Below are positions 17,533-26,964 of a DNA stretch of 64,000 nucleotides, piece by piece; the first letter of the stretch is position 1; every line of letters begins with the position of its first letter. The stretch lies in NCBI RefSeq assembly GCF_000013385.1, contig NC_007760.1, positions 2,667,001-2,731,000 of the forward strand. The letters are read 5' to 3'. A program made the position numbers and the translations under genes. The notes below the pieces were generated by a model. It was not told where the DNA came from and did not search any database. It saw only the letters and a list, made by a program, of their open reading frames with translations. The stretch is from Anaeromyxobacter dehalogenans 2CP-C (lineage in GTDB: Bacteria; Myxococcota; Myxococcia; Myxococcales; Anaeromyxobacteraceae).

Positions 17533-19119
17533 ATGCCGACGAAGATCCTGCTCATCGAGAACGACGCCGCGTTCGCCGCCGAGCTCTCGAAGACGCTCGA
17601 GGCGAGCGGCTTCGACGTGCGCGTCACCGGCGACGGGAAGCTCGGGATCGAGCTGGCGCGCGAGTGGGCCCCGGCGGGCGTGGTGCTCTCCGTCGAGCTG
17701 CCCGGGATGAGCGGCTACCTCGTCTGCCAGAAGCTCAAGAAGGACGACGCGCTGAAGGCGACGCCGCTCGTGCTCACCAGCGCCGAGGCGACCGAGGAGA
17801 CGTTCGAGAACCACCGCAAGCTGAAGGTCCGCGCCGACGAGTACCTGCTGAAGCCGTTCCCGGCCGCCGCGCTGGTCGAGAAGCTCGGCGCGCTGGTGGG
17901 GCTGCCCGACGCGGGCGAGGAGGCGCTCGAGGCCGACGAGGAGATCGTCTCGCTCGAGGAGGAGATGGGGCTCGAGGCGGTCTCGGACCTCTCCGACGCG
18001 GACCTCCCCGCCCTCGACCTCGACGCGCTCCCGGACGAGCCGGGCGGCGACGGCGGCGAGGTGCCCGCCGCGGACGACCTGGCGCTGCTCGACGAGGCGT
18101 TCGACGGCATCGCGGCGCCGCGCCCCGAGCGGCCGGGCGACGCGCTCGACCTGGCGCTCGGCCTGGGCGACGTTCCGGCCGCGGTGGACGACCCCCTCGA
18201 CCCGTCGCTGCTCGACGGGACCGACGACCTCTCCGGCCCCGCGGGGCTGGGCGCCGCGGACGATCCGGACGCGGGCCTGTCGCTGCTCGACGCGGACGCC
18301 GCGCTCGGCGCGCTCGCCGACGAGCCGCCCGCGGCGGCGCGCCCGCCGGTGCGCGGCGCGAGCGCCGACGCGCTGCGGGCGGCGGGGATCCCGCTGCTGG
18401 ACGACCTGCCGGCGTCCGCGCCGGCCCCGGCGCCGGCGGGCGCCGATCCGGCCGAGCTCGCGGCGCTGCGCGAGCAGCTGCGCCAGGCGGAGGACGCCGC
18501 GGCGGGCGCCGCCGCCGAGCAGGCCGCCCTCCGCGCGCGCGGCGACGCGGCCGCGGCGGAGGCGGAGCGCGCCCGCGCCGAGCTGGCCGGGGCGCGCGAC
18601 GAGGCGCGCGACGCCCAGGATCGCGCCGAGGCGCTGGACCGCGAGCTGGCCGAGCTGCGCGAGCGGCTGGCGGGCGCCGAGCGCGCAGCCGGCGACGCCG
18701 AGCGCCGGGCCGAGGACGCCGAGGCGCGCGCGCTCGAGGCGGAGGACGCGGCGCGCAGGCGGACCGCGGAGGCGGCCGCCGCCGCCGAGGCCGCGGCGCA
18801 CGCCGAGGCGATGGAGCGCGAGCTGGAGGAGCTGCGCACCGAGCTGGTGGTGGCGCGCGGCGAGGCGGAGGGCGCGCGCGGCGAGGTGGAGAACCGCACC
18901 GCCGAGCTGCGCCGGCGCGTGGCGGAGCTGGAGGCCGCGAACGCCAAGAACGAGGAGCGCGTCCTCAAGGCCTACCAGAAGATCAAGGGCGACGAGAAGG
19001 TGAAGGACAAGGTCCGCAAGGCGCTCGCGATCGCGTCGCAACTCCTCGACGAGGGGCTGCCCGCCGAACCGGCCGCCGAGAAGGACCGCCGCGCCGCCGC
19101 GCCGCTCGTGCGCGACTAG
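17533..19119 (+). CDS. frzS: FrzS-like pseudo-receiver / coiled-coil protein
   Basis: A 528-residue protein with the architecture and local sequence of the Myxococcus motility protein FrzS. A receiver-like domain (residues 1-118) includes MSGYLVCQKLKKDD, HRKLKVRADEYLLKPF (Lys107) and TSAE. The phospho-acceptor position has Ser53 (VVLSVELPG) instead of Asp, as FrzS also lacks its Asp. A long acidic Asp/Leu/Ala region follows (about 130-300), then a strong coiled coil (about 305-510) of Glu/Ala/Arg heptads, and a short tail. FrzS localises to cell poles and drives type IV pilus (S) motility; a polar scaffold role is inferred here. No frz genes are adjacent. Confidence 0.7.
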   Translation: MPTKILLIENDAAFAAELSKTLEASGFDVRVTGDGKLGIELAREWAPAGVVLSVELPGMSGYLVCQKLKKDDALKATPLVLTSAEATEETFENHRKLKVRADEYLLKPFPAAALVEKLGALVGLPDAGEEALEADEEIVSLEEEMGLEAVSDLSDADLPALDLDALPDEPGGDGGEVPAADDLALLDEAFDGIAAPRPERPGDALDLALGLGDVPAAVDDPLDPSLLDGTDDLSGPAGLGAADDPDAGLSLLDADAALGALADEPPAAARPPVRGASADALRAAGIPLLDDLPASAPAPAPAGADPAELAALREQLRQAEDAAAGAAAEQAALRARGDAAAAEAERARAELAGARDEARDAQDRAEALDRELAELRERLAGAERAAGDAERRAEDAEARALEAEDAARRRTAEAAAAAEAAAHAEAMERELEELRTELVVARGEAEGARGEVENRTAELRRRVAELEAANAKNEERVLKAYQKIKGDEKVKDKVRKALAIASQLLDEGLPAEPAAEKDRRAAAPLVRD

Positions 19120-19134
19120 CGCCGCCGCGCCGCG

Positions 19135-19437
19135 TTACCCGAGCGCCTCCTCGTCGCCGGCCGGCGGCACGAGGGTGACGCCCAGGTAGCGGAGCAGCCG
19201 CTGCTGGTGGCGGCCCAGGCCCACCACCTCGACCGCGTCGCGGCCGCAGAGCTGGCCCGCCATGGCGGCCACGCCGAGGTCCTGGACGTCGCGCACGCCC
19301 GAGAAGTCGAGCACCAGCGGGGAGGAGGCGGGGATCTCGCCGAGCCACCCGGAGAGGCGGCTCGCGGCCTGGCGATCGAACGTGCCCTCGATCCGGATGA
19401 CGAGCTCGCCGCGTGCCCCGCGCGTCACGTCCATCAT
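19135..19437 (-). CDS. STAS-domain protein (anti-sigma factor antagonist-like)
   Basis: A 100-residue single STAS domain. Visible are the N-terminal beta strand ELVIRIEGTFDRQAASRL and the conserved LVLDFSGVRDVQDLGVAAMAG core, where SpoIIAA-type proteins carry a phosphorylatable Ser/Thr. Here that position reads DVQDLG, so the usual Ser (DSSGLG or DSAG) is Gln-Asp, and phosphoregulation by a kinase is doubtful. It ends 15 bases from the convergent FrzS-like gene stop. No cognate anti-sigma kinase is adjacent. The start may be the second Met (19434). Confidence 0.75.
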   Translation of the reverse strand: MMDVTRGARGELVIRIEGTFDRQAASRLSGWLGEIPASSPLVLDFSGVRDVQDLGVAAMAGQLCGRDAVEVVGLGRHQQRLLRYLGVTLVPPAGDEEALG

Positions 19438-19602
19438 GTCACTGACCCCGGCCCGGAGAAGAGGAGTCCAAGGTGCGCGCGCGCACGGCGCGGGTCAACC
19501 CGGCGCCCCAACGTGGAGGACGCGGTGCGACGCAGAGGACCGATTCCCGCGTCGACGTGGAGCGCGCGTGCGCCCTCCGGGTGCGCCCGCGCCTGCGCGC
19601 GG

Positions 19603-19971
19603 TCAATGCGTCGAGGGCACGGAGGAGCCCTCCGGCCCGGCGCCGGACGTCGCCTCCCGCGCGCGCGCCGCGCGCATCGCGCCCACCGCCGCGCCGAGCG
19701 CGAGCAGGTTCGTCGGCGAGAGCGCCGCGCGCGCCGCCATCCGCACCATGGGCCGCAGCAGCGGCCACAGGCCGCCGCCCAGCACCAGCCCTGCGGCGGC
19801 CGCCACCCCCAGCACCACCATGGGCGACTCCGCCATGCGGCGCTCCAGCTCCAGCTCGTCGGCGAGCCGCGCCACCGACTCGCGCGCCTCGTCGCCGAGC
19901 TCGCGCAGCGCGTCCGCCACGTCGCCCAGCTCGCCCGCCTCCATCCCGCCCGTCCCCCGCTCGCGCTCCAT
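19603..19971 (-). CDS. small membrane protein of unknown function
   Basis: A 122-residue protein with an acidic amphipathic N-terminal helix (ELGDVADALRELGDEARESVARLADELELERR) [positions about 12-45], one or two hydrophobic segments (VVLGVAAAAGLVLGGGLWPLL near 52-72 and LLALGAAVGAMRAA near 88-101) and a polar tail. The layout resembles DUF883-like and phage-shock-like small membrane proteins, and the next gene upstream, 11 bases away, is DUF883-like, so the two probably act together at the membrane. The alternative start is the second Met (19944). The 164 bases between this gene and the STAS gene contain no feature I can support. Confidence 0.6.
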   Translation of the reverse strand: MERERGTGGMEAGELGDVADALRELGDEARESVARLADELELERRMAESPMVVLGVAAAAGLVLGGGLWPLLRPMVRMAARAALSPTNLLALGAAVGAMRAARAREATSGAGPEGSSVPSTH

Positions 19972-19982
19972 CGCCCCTCCGC

Positions 19983-20207
19983 TCAGGTCCGCGAGAGCAG
20001 CCGGCCGGCCAGGAACCCGATCCCGACGGCGATGGCGACGGCCGCGATGGGCCGCTCGCGCGCGAAGCCGCGGATCCACTCGCCGGCGTCCTCGGCGTAG
20101 CCGCGGAGCCCCTCGAGCTGCTCCTGCATCCCCTCGGCCATCTCCTCGGCCCGGTGACGCATCTCGTCCATCGTGCCTTCTCCGCCGCCCCTGCCGCCGT
20201 TTTCCAT
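19983..20207 (-). CDS. DUF883/ElaB-like membrane-anchored protein
   Basis: A 74-residue protein with an amphipathic helix (about 12-45, RHRAEEMAEGMQEQLEGL) and a C-terminal membrane anchor ending in the family signature RPIAAVAIAVGIGFLAGRLLS. In E. coli such proteins (ElaB, YqjD) tether ribosomes to the membrane in stationary phase; that role is only family knowledge. The ATG at 20207 has GAGG 6 bases upstream and is preferred over the GTG two codons earlier. It is probably co-transcribed with the small membrane protein gene that follows. Confidence 0.72.
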   Translation of the reverse strand: MENGGRGGGEGTMDEMRHRAEEMAEGMQEQLEGLRGYAEDAGEWIRGFARERPIAAVAIAVGIGFLAGRLLSRT

Positions 20208-20288
20208 GGTCACCCTCGCCGGATCGCCCTCGCGGCAAGGTAGGCCGCGGGCCCACGCGCGGCCAAACCCCGGGGAGGCGGCGGCGGC

Positions 20289-21896
20289 TCAGGCCCGGCG
20301 CGCGCGGCGCCGGCGCAGCCCGGCGAGGAGCTCGTCGAGCTCGGCGATGCGCAGGGCGCGCGCCGCCGCGAGGTAGGCGAGCCCGCCCGCGGCGATGGGG
20401 CCGAACGCGAGGGCGAGCTGCGCCGGGACGCCGGCGCGGCCGCCGAGCAGGCCGGCGAGCCCGCGCTCGGCCGCGAACGCGACCGCCGCGAGCACGGCGG
20501 AGGCGAGCAGCACCTTGCCGAGCTGGCGGGCGAGCCCTTCCCCGCCCAGCCGCCCGTGGCGCCGCCGCCAGGAGAAGAGCAGCACCGAGAAGTTCGCGAG
20601 CGCCGCGAGCGAGGTCCCGAGCGCCACGCCGCGGTAGCCGAGCACGGGGTAGAGCGCGAGGTTGAGGACCACGTTCGACGCCATGCCGAGCACGCTCCCC
20701 ACCACCGGCACGCGGGCCCGGTCGAGCGCGTAGAACGCCGGGGCGAGCACCTTCACCGCGGAGTAGGCGTAGAGCCCGGCCGCGTAGCACACCAGCGCCG
20801 CGGCGGTGGCGTCGGTGTCGGCGGCGCCGAACCGCCCGTGCTCGTAGATGACCGAGATGATGGGCCGGGCCAGCACCGCCAGCCCCACCGCCGAGGGCAC
20901 GTTCAGGAACGCGACCAGCCGCAGCGCCGAGCCGAGCGTGTCCTGCACCGCGCCCATGTCGCGCGCCGCGGCGCGCTGCGCCACGCCGGCGCCGGCCACG
21001 GTGGCGATGGCCACGCCGAACACGCCCAGCGGGAGCTGCATGAGGCGGAACGCCATCTGGAGCCAGGTGTTCGCGCCCTCCTCGTGCGAGGCGAAGACGG
21101 TGTTGACGAGGATGTTCACCTGCGTGGCGGAGAGCCCCACCACCGCGGCGCCCATCAGCCGGAAGATGCGGCGCACGCCGGGATCGGCCAGCGCGCCGCC
21201 GGCGAGCGCCGGGCGGGCGCGGTAGCCCACCGCGCGGACCGACGGGAGCTGCGCCGCGAGCTGGAGCGCGCCGCCGAGCAGCGTGCCGATGGACCAGCCC
21301 ACCACCGCCCGCTCCGGCGGGAGCCCGGCCAGCCACAGCCCGAGCCCCACCGCGATGGCCCCCACGTTGAACAGCGCCGGGGCCACCGCCGGCGCGGTGA
21401 ACCGCCCCTGCGCGTTCAGCATGCCCATCGCCACCGCGGAGAGCGAGACGAGGAGCAGGAACGGCATCATGATGCGGGTGAGGTACGCCGCCAGCGCCGC
21501 CTGGTCGGCGGTGTAGCCCGGCGCCATCAGCGCGACGAGCGGGCCGGCGAACGCGATCCCGAGCAGCGTGATGGCCCCGACCACCAGGAGCACCAGCGCC
21601 ACCACCGTGTTGGCGAGCCGGTAGGCGGCCTCGCGCCCGCGGTTGCGGTGGGCGTCGGCGAACGCGGGCACGAACGCGGAGGAGAGCGCGCCCTCGGCGA
21701 ACAGGTCGCGGAGCAGGTTCGGGATCCGGAACGCGACCACGAACGCGTCGGAGAACCGGTTCGCGCCGATCAGGATCGCGAAGAGCTGGTCGCGGACGAG
21801 GCCCAGCACCCGCGAGGACATGGTGGCGGCGGACAGCCACACCGCGCGCCCGACGCGGACCGGCGCCGCGCCCGCCGCCTCGGGGGTCCCGGCCAC
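20289..21896 (-). CDS. murJ: lipid II flippase MurJ
   Basis: A 535-residue MOP-superfamily membrane protein with about 14 membrane segments that flips lipid II for peptidoglycan synthesis. Family hallmarks at the N-terminus are MSSRVLGLVRDQLFA, ANRFSDAFVVAFRIPNLLRDLFAEGALSSAFVPAF (about residues 45-80), and later GVFGVAIATV. The GTG start overlaps the upstream TAG by 1 base (TAGTG), so translation is coupled to the upstream HEAT-like gene. It is the last gene of the coaX-TPR-HEAT-like-murJ chain. Essential function is expected. Confidence 0.93.
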   Translation of the reverse strand: MAGTPEAAGAAPVRVGRAVWLSAATMSSRVLGLVRDQLFAILIGANRFSDAFVVAFRIPNLLRDLFAEGALSSAFVPAFADAHRNRGREAAYRLANTVVALVLLVVGAITLLGIAFAGPLVALMAPGYTADQAALAAYLTRIMMPFLLLVSLSAVAMGMLNAQGRFTAPAVAPALFNVGAIAVGLGLWLAGLPPERAVVGWSIGTLLGGALQLAAQLPSVRAVGYRARPALAGGALADPGVRRIFRLMGAAVVGLSATQVNILVNTVFASHEEGANTWLQMAFRLMQLPLGVFGVAIATVAGAGVAQRAAARDMGAVQDTLGSALRLVAFLNVPSAVGLAVLARPIISVIYEHGRFGAADTDATAAALVCYAAGLYAYSAVKVLAPAFYALDRARVPVVGSVLGMASNVVLNLALYPVLGYRGVALGTSLAALANFSVLLFSWRRRHGRLGGEGLARQLGKVLLASAVLAAVAFAAERGLAGLLGGRAGVPAQLALAFGPIAAGGLAYLAAARALRIAELDELLAGLRRRRARRA

Positions 21897-23041
21897 TAGT
21901 GCTTCCCGCCCACCGGCCCGCGCGCCGCCTGCTCCTTCTTCATCATCCACGCCTTGGCCTGCGCCTGGATCGTCTGCGGCACGTTCCGGTCGCGGGCCAG
22001 CTCCTTGATGTCCTTCTCCTGGAGCGTGCTGAGCATCTTGAGCGCGGTGGGCAGCGGGACCTTCGGGTTCTTCACCAGCGAGATCTTGATGGCGTAGGTC
22101 TTCAGGTACTCGCGGGTGCCGTAGATGTGGCGCAGCACGTCCGCGTTCACCGTGCGCGAGTTGGCCAGCGAGAGGATCTCGCCGTCGGTGATGCGGGGGC
22201 TGGTGACGGCCGCCATGCACACCAGCTTGTTCGCGTCGCGCAGGAGCAGGGTGCGGGCCTCCTTGTTGCCGAGCGTGGCGAGCTTGATCTTCTCCGACAC
22301 GCTCATGCGCATGACGCGCTGCGTGATGTTCAGCTTGCGGGTGGACAGCTCCTCGGGGTCCGCCGCGGGCGGCGCGCCCTCCCCGGCCGCGTCGCGCGCC
22401 AGCTCGTCCGCGTACTCGGCCATGAGCTGGGCGGCGGTCTCGCCCGGCTCGGGCGGCTTCACCGTGGGATCGACGCCGTGGACGCGCTTGTGCGCCTCGA
22501 CCATCTGCGGCACGTCGAGCAGCGTGAGCCCGTTGCGCACGCAGAAGTCGCAGGCGCCGTCCAGGGTGGACGCCAGCACGTTCGGGTTCGCGCACAGCGC
22601 GCGGACGATGGGCTCGTGCCGGAGCAGGCGCAGCTCGTTCTGCCGGACGATCTCGGCGAGGCGCTGCGGCACGAGGGCGGCGAGGCGGGCCACCGTCGCG
22701 TCCAGCGTGGCCGGGTTGAGCAGCACCAGCTCGAGCGCGCCCTCCCGCTGCGCCAGCCGGTCGGCCATCCAGTCCAGCACCGGCCCGGGCACCTCGTCCG
22801 AGCGCAGCGCCACGCTCCACATCTTCTCCGGCAGCCCCTCGGCGGTCTTCGCCGCGGTCTCGCGCACCGCGGCCTCGGGATCGTGCGCCAGCATGAACAG
22901 GAGCGTGGACAGGTCCGCGGCGGCGACCGCCGGGACGAGCCCCTTCGCGCCCATGGTGCGGAGCGGCAGCGGGGCCTTCGGGTCGGCGTGCTTCTGCAGC
23001 GGCTTCGGCAGGGTCTCCAGCGGGAGCGGACAGTCCGGCAT
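21896..23041 (-). CDS. conserved hypothetical protein, HEAT/leucine-repeat-like
   Basis: A 381-residue soluble, alpha-helical protein without a family I can name. The first half reads like a HEAT-type helical repeat (LSTLLFMLAHDPEAAVRETAAKTAEGLP, ALELVLLNPATLDATVARLAALVP, each in part), and the second half has conserved-looking blocks LGNKEARTLLLRDANKLV, SPRITDGEILSLANSRTVN and IYGTREYLKTYAIKISLVKNPKVPLP. A pair of cysteines occurs at CDFC. Start and stop both overlap neighbours by 1 base (TPR gene upstream, murJ downstream), so it is tightly coupled to murJ expression. A role in envelope assembly is a guess from context only. Confidence 0.7.
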   Translation of the reverse strand: MPDCPLPLETLPKPLQKHADPKAPLPLRTMGAKGLVPAVAAADLSTLLFMLAHDPEAAVRETAAKTAEGLPEKMWSVALRSDEVPGPVLDWMADRLAQREGALELVLLNPATLDATVARLAALVPQRLAEIVRQNELRLLRHEPIVRALCANPNVLASTLDGACDFCVRNGLTLLDVPQMVEAHKRVHGVDPTVKPPEPGETAAQLMAEYADELARDAAGEGAPPAADPEELSTRKLNITQRVMRMSVSEKIKLATLGNKEARTLLLRDANKLVCMAAVTSPRITDGEILSLANSRTVNADVLRHIYGTREYLKTYAIKISLVKNPKVPLPTALKMLSTLQEKDIKELARDRNVPQTIQAQAKAWMMKKEQAARGPVGGKH

Positions 23042-23816
23042 CAGCGTTCGACCTCTCGAGGCTCGTCCGGCCCGGGCGCCGCCGCGGGCGCGCCGGCGTC
23101 CTCCGCGGCGGGCCCGGGGGCCGCGGGCGCGGCTTCGGGCGCGGCGGACTCGACGGGCGCGCTGACGGGCTCGGCGGGCGCGCCGGCGGGCGCGTCGGAT
23201 GGGGTGGGCTCCACGGCCGGCTCCGCCGCGGCGGGCGCCGCCTCCACCTCCAGCCGGACGGGCGCGGGCGGCGGCGGGGCCTCGGGCAGCGCCGGCGGGA
23301 AGCCGAGCGCGAGCGGCGACATCTCGTAGGGCGGCGTGTTCCGCCGCTGCCACCGGTGCCGGATCCGGCCGAGGAAGCGGTTCAGCGGGTTGTTGCGCGA
23401 CAGGAAGCCGACCACCGGCGGGCGGCGGATGCCGATGGTGTCGCGCGCCATGCAGAGGCTCGCGTCGCGCGGCCACAGCTCGAGCCCGCGCAGGATGGCG
23501 CGCACCGCCCGCTCGCGCTGGTTCAGCGCGAGGTGCACGCGGGCCTGGTTGAGCAGCAGCTCGGGCTCCGGCCCGGTGGCGCGCAGCGCCTGGTCGCAGA
23601 GCGTGACGCCCAGGTTCGAGTTCTTCTCGACGAGCACCAGCGTCACGCCGTACCAGGACATGGCCCGCGCGTCGCGCGGGTCCCGCCGGTGCGCGCGCTC
23701 GAAAGCGGCGTGCGCCGCGCCCAGGTCGCGCGCGGTGAACGCGGCGAGGCCCTCGTCGAGCAGGCTCCGCGCCGGGGCGGCGGCGCGGGGCGCCGGGGAT
23801 GGGGTGGCCTGGCCGG

Positions 23817-23820
<4 letters not shown>
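23041..23820 (-). CDS. TPR-repeat protein with long Pro/Ala C-terminal tail
   Basis: A 259-residue protein from a GTG that overlaps the coaX stop (GTGA). Residues about 20-125 form three TPR-like helical pairs (LLDEGLAAFTARDLGAAHAAFERAHRRDP, then AMSWYGVTLVLVEKNSNLGVTLCDQAL, and LLLNQARVHLALNQRERAVRAI, each partial). A basic stretch LGRIRHRWQRRN follows, and the last 90 residues are Pro/Ala/Glu-rich and probably disordered. TPRs mediate protein contacts; the partner is unknown. It links coaX translation to the HEAT-like gene. Confidence 0.78.
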
Positions 23821-24581
<761 letters not shown>

Positions 24582-24588
24582 GGGCGGG

Positions 24589-24618
24589 AGCCTAGCTTCC
24601 GGGCCTGTCTGGGGTCAA
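24589..24618 (-). promoter_or_regulatory. candidate leaderless promoter of the coaX-murJ operon
   Basis: On the minus strand TTGACC (24618-24613), an 18-base spacer and TAGGCT (24594-24589) end 7 bases before the GTG at 24581. The bases between are CCCGCCC, with no ribosome site. Confidence 0.4.
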
Positions 24619-24654
24619 TTCCGCGGCCGGCGCGGGCGTGCGCCGCCGCACGGG

Positions 24655-25647
24655 TCAGCGCGGCCGCACCAGCCGGACGTCCCCCGCGAGCACCCGCTCC
24701 AGCCCGCTCGCCGTCCGGACCAGCAGGGCCCCGGCCTCGTCGATGTCCTCGGCCGTGCCGGCCAGCTCGCCCCCGTCCACCGCCACCCGCACCTCGCGTC
24801 CCAGCGTCACCGAGCGCTCGCGCCAGGCCTCGCGGATGGGCGCGAAGCCCCGCTCCTCGTGCACGTCCAGCCAGCCCTCGAGCGCGGTCAGGCACGCGGC
24901 GGCGAACAGCGCGCGCGGGGCGGGCTCGCCGCGCTCCAGGAGCACGCTGGTGGCCTCGCCGCGCAGGTCGTCGGGGAAGTCGTCGGCCCCGGCGTTCACG
25001 TTCACGCCCACGCCCACCACCATCCAGTGGACGCGATCCTGCTCGGCCGCCAGCTCGGTGAGGATCCCGGCGATCTTGCGCCCGCCGGCGAGCACGTCGT
25101 TCGGCCACTTGATCCCGGCGTCCACCCCGGCCTGCCGGAGCGCGTCGCAGACGGCGAGCGACGCCACCAGCGTGATCTCCGGCGCGCGCGCCGGCGGCAG
25201 GTCGGGCCGGAGCACCACGGAGAAGTAGAGGTTCTTGCGCGGCGGCGAGATCCAGGCGCGGCCGCGCCGCCCGCGCCCGGCGGTCTGCCGCTCGGCGATC
25301 ACCACCTCGCCGTGCACGGCGCCCTCCTCGGCCAGCTCCCGGGCGCGGTCGTTCGTGGAGGCGAGCTCCTCGTGCGCGTGGAGCACCTGCCCGAGGTCGT
25401 GCGTGTTGAGCAGCGGCCGCAGCTCCAGCGCGGTGAGCCGGTCCGGCACCTCGGCCAGCCGGTAGCCTCGCGCCGGCACCGCGTCGATGCGGTAGCCGCG
25501 GGCCCGGAGCGCGTTCACGTGCTTCCACACCGCGGCGCGGGTCAGGCCGAGCTTGTCGGAGATGGCCTCGCCCGACACGACCTCGTCCCCGGCCTCGGCC
25601 AGGAAGGCGAGCACCAGCTCGGCGGAGTCGGACGGCTCGGTCGCCAT
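24655..25647 (-). CDS. birA: biotin-[acetyl-CoA-carboxylase] ligase with N-terminal HTH (BirA)
   Basis: Attaches biotin to carrier proteins and, in two-domain forms, also represses biotin genes. The 330-residue protein has a winged-helix domain (about 10-65, SGEAISDKLGLTRAAVWKHVNALRARGY in part), a catalytic domain with the biotinyl-AMP loop GRGRRGRAW near 124-132, KWPNDVLAGGRKIAGIL and GVGVNVN, and a C-terminal SH3-like domain. The HTH implies regulatory activity, but no biotin synthesis gene or BirA operator is in this window. It has its own candidate promoter and is divergent from nothing nearby; nadC precedes it by 52 bases on the same strand. Confidence 0.93.
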   Translation of the reverse strand: MATEPSDSAELVLAFLAEAGDEVVSGEAISDKLGLTRAAVWKHVNALRARGYRIDAVPARGYRLAEVPDRLTALELRPLLNTHDLGQVLHAHEELASTNDRARELAEEGAVHGEVVIAERQTAGRGRRGRAWISPPRKNLYFSVVLRPDLPPARAPEITLVASLAVCDALRQAGVDAGIKWPNDVLAGGRKIAGILTELAAEQDRVHWMVVGVGVNVNAGADDFPDDLRGEATSVLLERGEPAPRALFAAACLTALEGWLDVHEERGFAPIREAWRERSVTLGREVRVAVDGGELAGTAEDIDEAGALLVRTASGLERVLAGDVRLVRPR

Positions 25648-25656
25648 GGTCCGCCG

Positions 25657-25685
25657 ATCTTCCGGGGCCGGCGACGGCCTGTCAA
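25657..25685 (-). promoter_or_regulatory. candidate near-leaderless promoter of birA
   Basis: On the minus strand a consensus TTGACA (25685-25680), a 17-base spacer and GAAGAT (25662-25657) end 9 bases before the ATG at 25647. The predicted leader is only 2-3 bases. Confidence 0.4.
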
Positions 25686-25699
25686 ATGGCCCCGCCGGC

Positions 25700-26536
25700 T
25701 CAGGCGAGGTCGAACGCGAGGTCCACGGCCCGGGCGCTGTGCGTCACCGCGCCCATCGACACGAAGTCCACCCCGGTCGCGGCCACGCGCGGGAGCCGCT
25801 CCAGCGTCATGTTGCCGCTGGCCTCGAGCAGCACGCGCCCGGCCGCGCGGCGGACCGCCTCGGCCATGGCCGCGTCGTCCATGTTGTCGAGCAGCACCAG
25901 GTCGGCGCCGGCGGCGATGGCCTCGTCCAGCCCGGGCAGGTCCTCGACCTCCACCTCGACGCGCAGCATCGCGCCGGCCGAGGCCCGGGCGCGCCGCACC
26001 GCCTCGGCGACGCCGCCGCAGGCCGCGACGTGGTTGTCCTTGATGAGGACGCCGTCGCCCAGGCTGAAGCGGTGGTTCTTGCCGCCGCCGGCGCGCACCG
26101 CGGCCTTCTCGAGCATGCGCCAGCCCGGCGTCGTCTTGCGCGTGTCGAGCAGGCGGGTGCGGCCGCCGCCGGCGGCCAGCGCGTCGGCGCAGCGGCGGGT
26201 GGCGGTCGCCACGCCGGAGAGCCGCTGGAGGAAGTTCAGCGCGGTGCGCTCGGCCGCGAGCAGCGCGCGCACCGTGCCGCGCGCGGTGCCGACGAGCTCG
26301 CCCCGCGCGGCGCGCGCGCCGTCGGCGCGGTCGAACGTGCAGGATGCCCCGAGCCGCTCGAACACCCGCACCGCCACCGCGGTGCCGGCGAGGACCAGGT
26401 CCTCCTTCGCGAGGAACCGGCCCTCCCCGGTCGCCGAGGCGTCGATGGTCGCCTCGCTCGTCGCGTCGCCGAGGAGGAGGTCCTCCTCGAGCGCCAGGTC
26501 GAGGAGGCGCTCGGCGTGGGCGGAGAGCCGGGGCAT
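25700..26536 (-). CDS. nadC: nicotinate-nucleotide pyrophosphorylase (carboxylating)
   Basis: Converts quinolinate and PRPP to nicotinate mononucleotide in NAD synthesis. The 278-residue protein shows GDATSEATI near the N-terminus, ERTALNFLQRLSGVAT near 97, the substrate motif DTRKTTPGWRMLEKAAV near 133, GGGKNHRFSLGDGVLIKDNH (its key residues Lys, His, Arg and the KDNH Asp/Asn/His), EVEVEDL and LLDNM. Length is normal. It lies 14 bases after the H1-like gene stop and probably shares the valS transcript. nadD at 52.6 kb completes the next NAD step elsewhere in the window. Confidence 0.94.
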   Translation of the reverse strand: MPRLSAHAERLLDLALEEDLLLGDATSEATIDASATGEGRFLAKEDLVLAGTAVAVRVFERLGASCTFDRADGARAARGELVGTARGTVRALLAAERTALNFLQRLSGVATATRRCADALAAGGGRTRLLDTRKTTPGWRMLEKAAVRAGGGKNHRFSLGDGVLIKDNHVAACGGVAEAVRRARASAGAMLRVEVEVEDLPGLDEAIAAGADLVLLDNMDDAAMAEAVRRAAGRVLLEASGNMTLERLPRVAATGVDFVSMGAVTHSARAVDLAFDLA

Positions 26537-26550
26537 CCGCGCGCCGCCGC

Positions 26551-26964
26551 CTACTTCCGCTTCCCGGCCTTCTTCTTGGCCGTCTTCTTCGCGACCTTCT
26601 TCGGGGCCGGCTTCCGCGCGACCTTCTTCGCGGCGGCCTTCTTCGCGGGCGCCTTCTTCGCGACCTTCTTCTTGGCGACGGGCTTCTTCGCGGCGGCCTT
26701 CTTGGCGGGGGCCTTCTTCGTGATCTTCTTCTTCATCGCAGCGCGGGTCGCGGCGGCCTTCTTCACGGAGCGGCGAACCGTCTTGCGGACGGCATCGGCC
26801 ACCTTCTCGATGCCCGACGCGACCGCGGTCGCGGCCTGCTGCGCGGCCTCGCTCACCGCGGCGACCGCCTTCTCGGCGCTCTCGACGACCGGATTCTCCT
26901 GCGCCGGCTGCGCCTGGGCAGCGGGCGCGTCCTGCGTCGGCTTCTGCTCGTTCTGGATCTCCAT
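26551..26964 (-). CDS. histone H1-like Lys/Ala-rich DNA-binding protein, in frame with the end of valS
   Basis: A 137-residue protein. Its own ATG (26964) follows a perfect AGGAGG ribosome site 6 bases upstream, so independent translation is likely. The first 60 residues are acidic/Ala/Gln-rich and helical ([20 protein letters not shown]), and residues about 66-137 are repeats of the [14 protein letters not shown] and VAKK type, as in bacterial H1-like and AlgP-like proteins that compact DNA. Lysine codons AAG dominate. Strikingly, no stop codon separates it from valS: the valS frame enters this gene in phase. Binding to nucleic acid is inferred from charge. Confidence 0.85.
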   Translation of the reverse strand: MEIQNEQKPTQDAPAAQAQPAQENPVVESAEKAVAAVSEAAQQAATAVASGIEKVADAVRKTVRRSVKKAAATRAAMKKKITKKAPAKKAAAKKPVAKKKVAKKAPAKKAAAKKVARKPAPKKVAKKTAKKKAGKRK

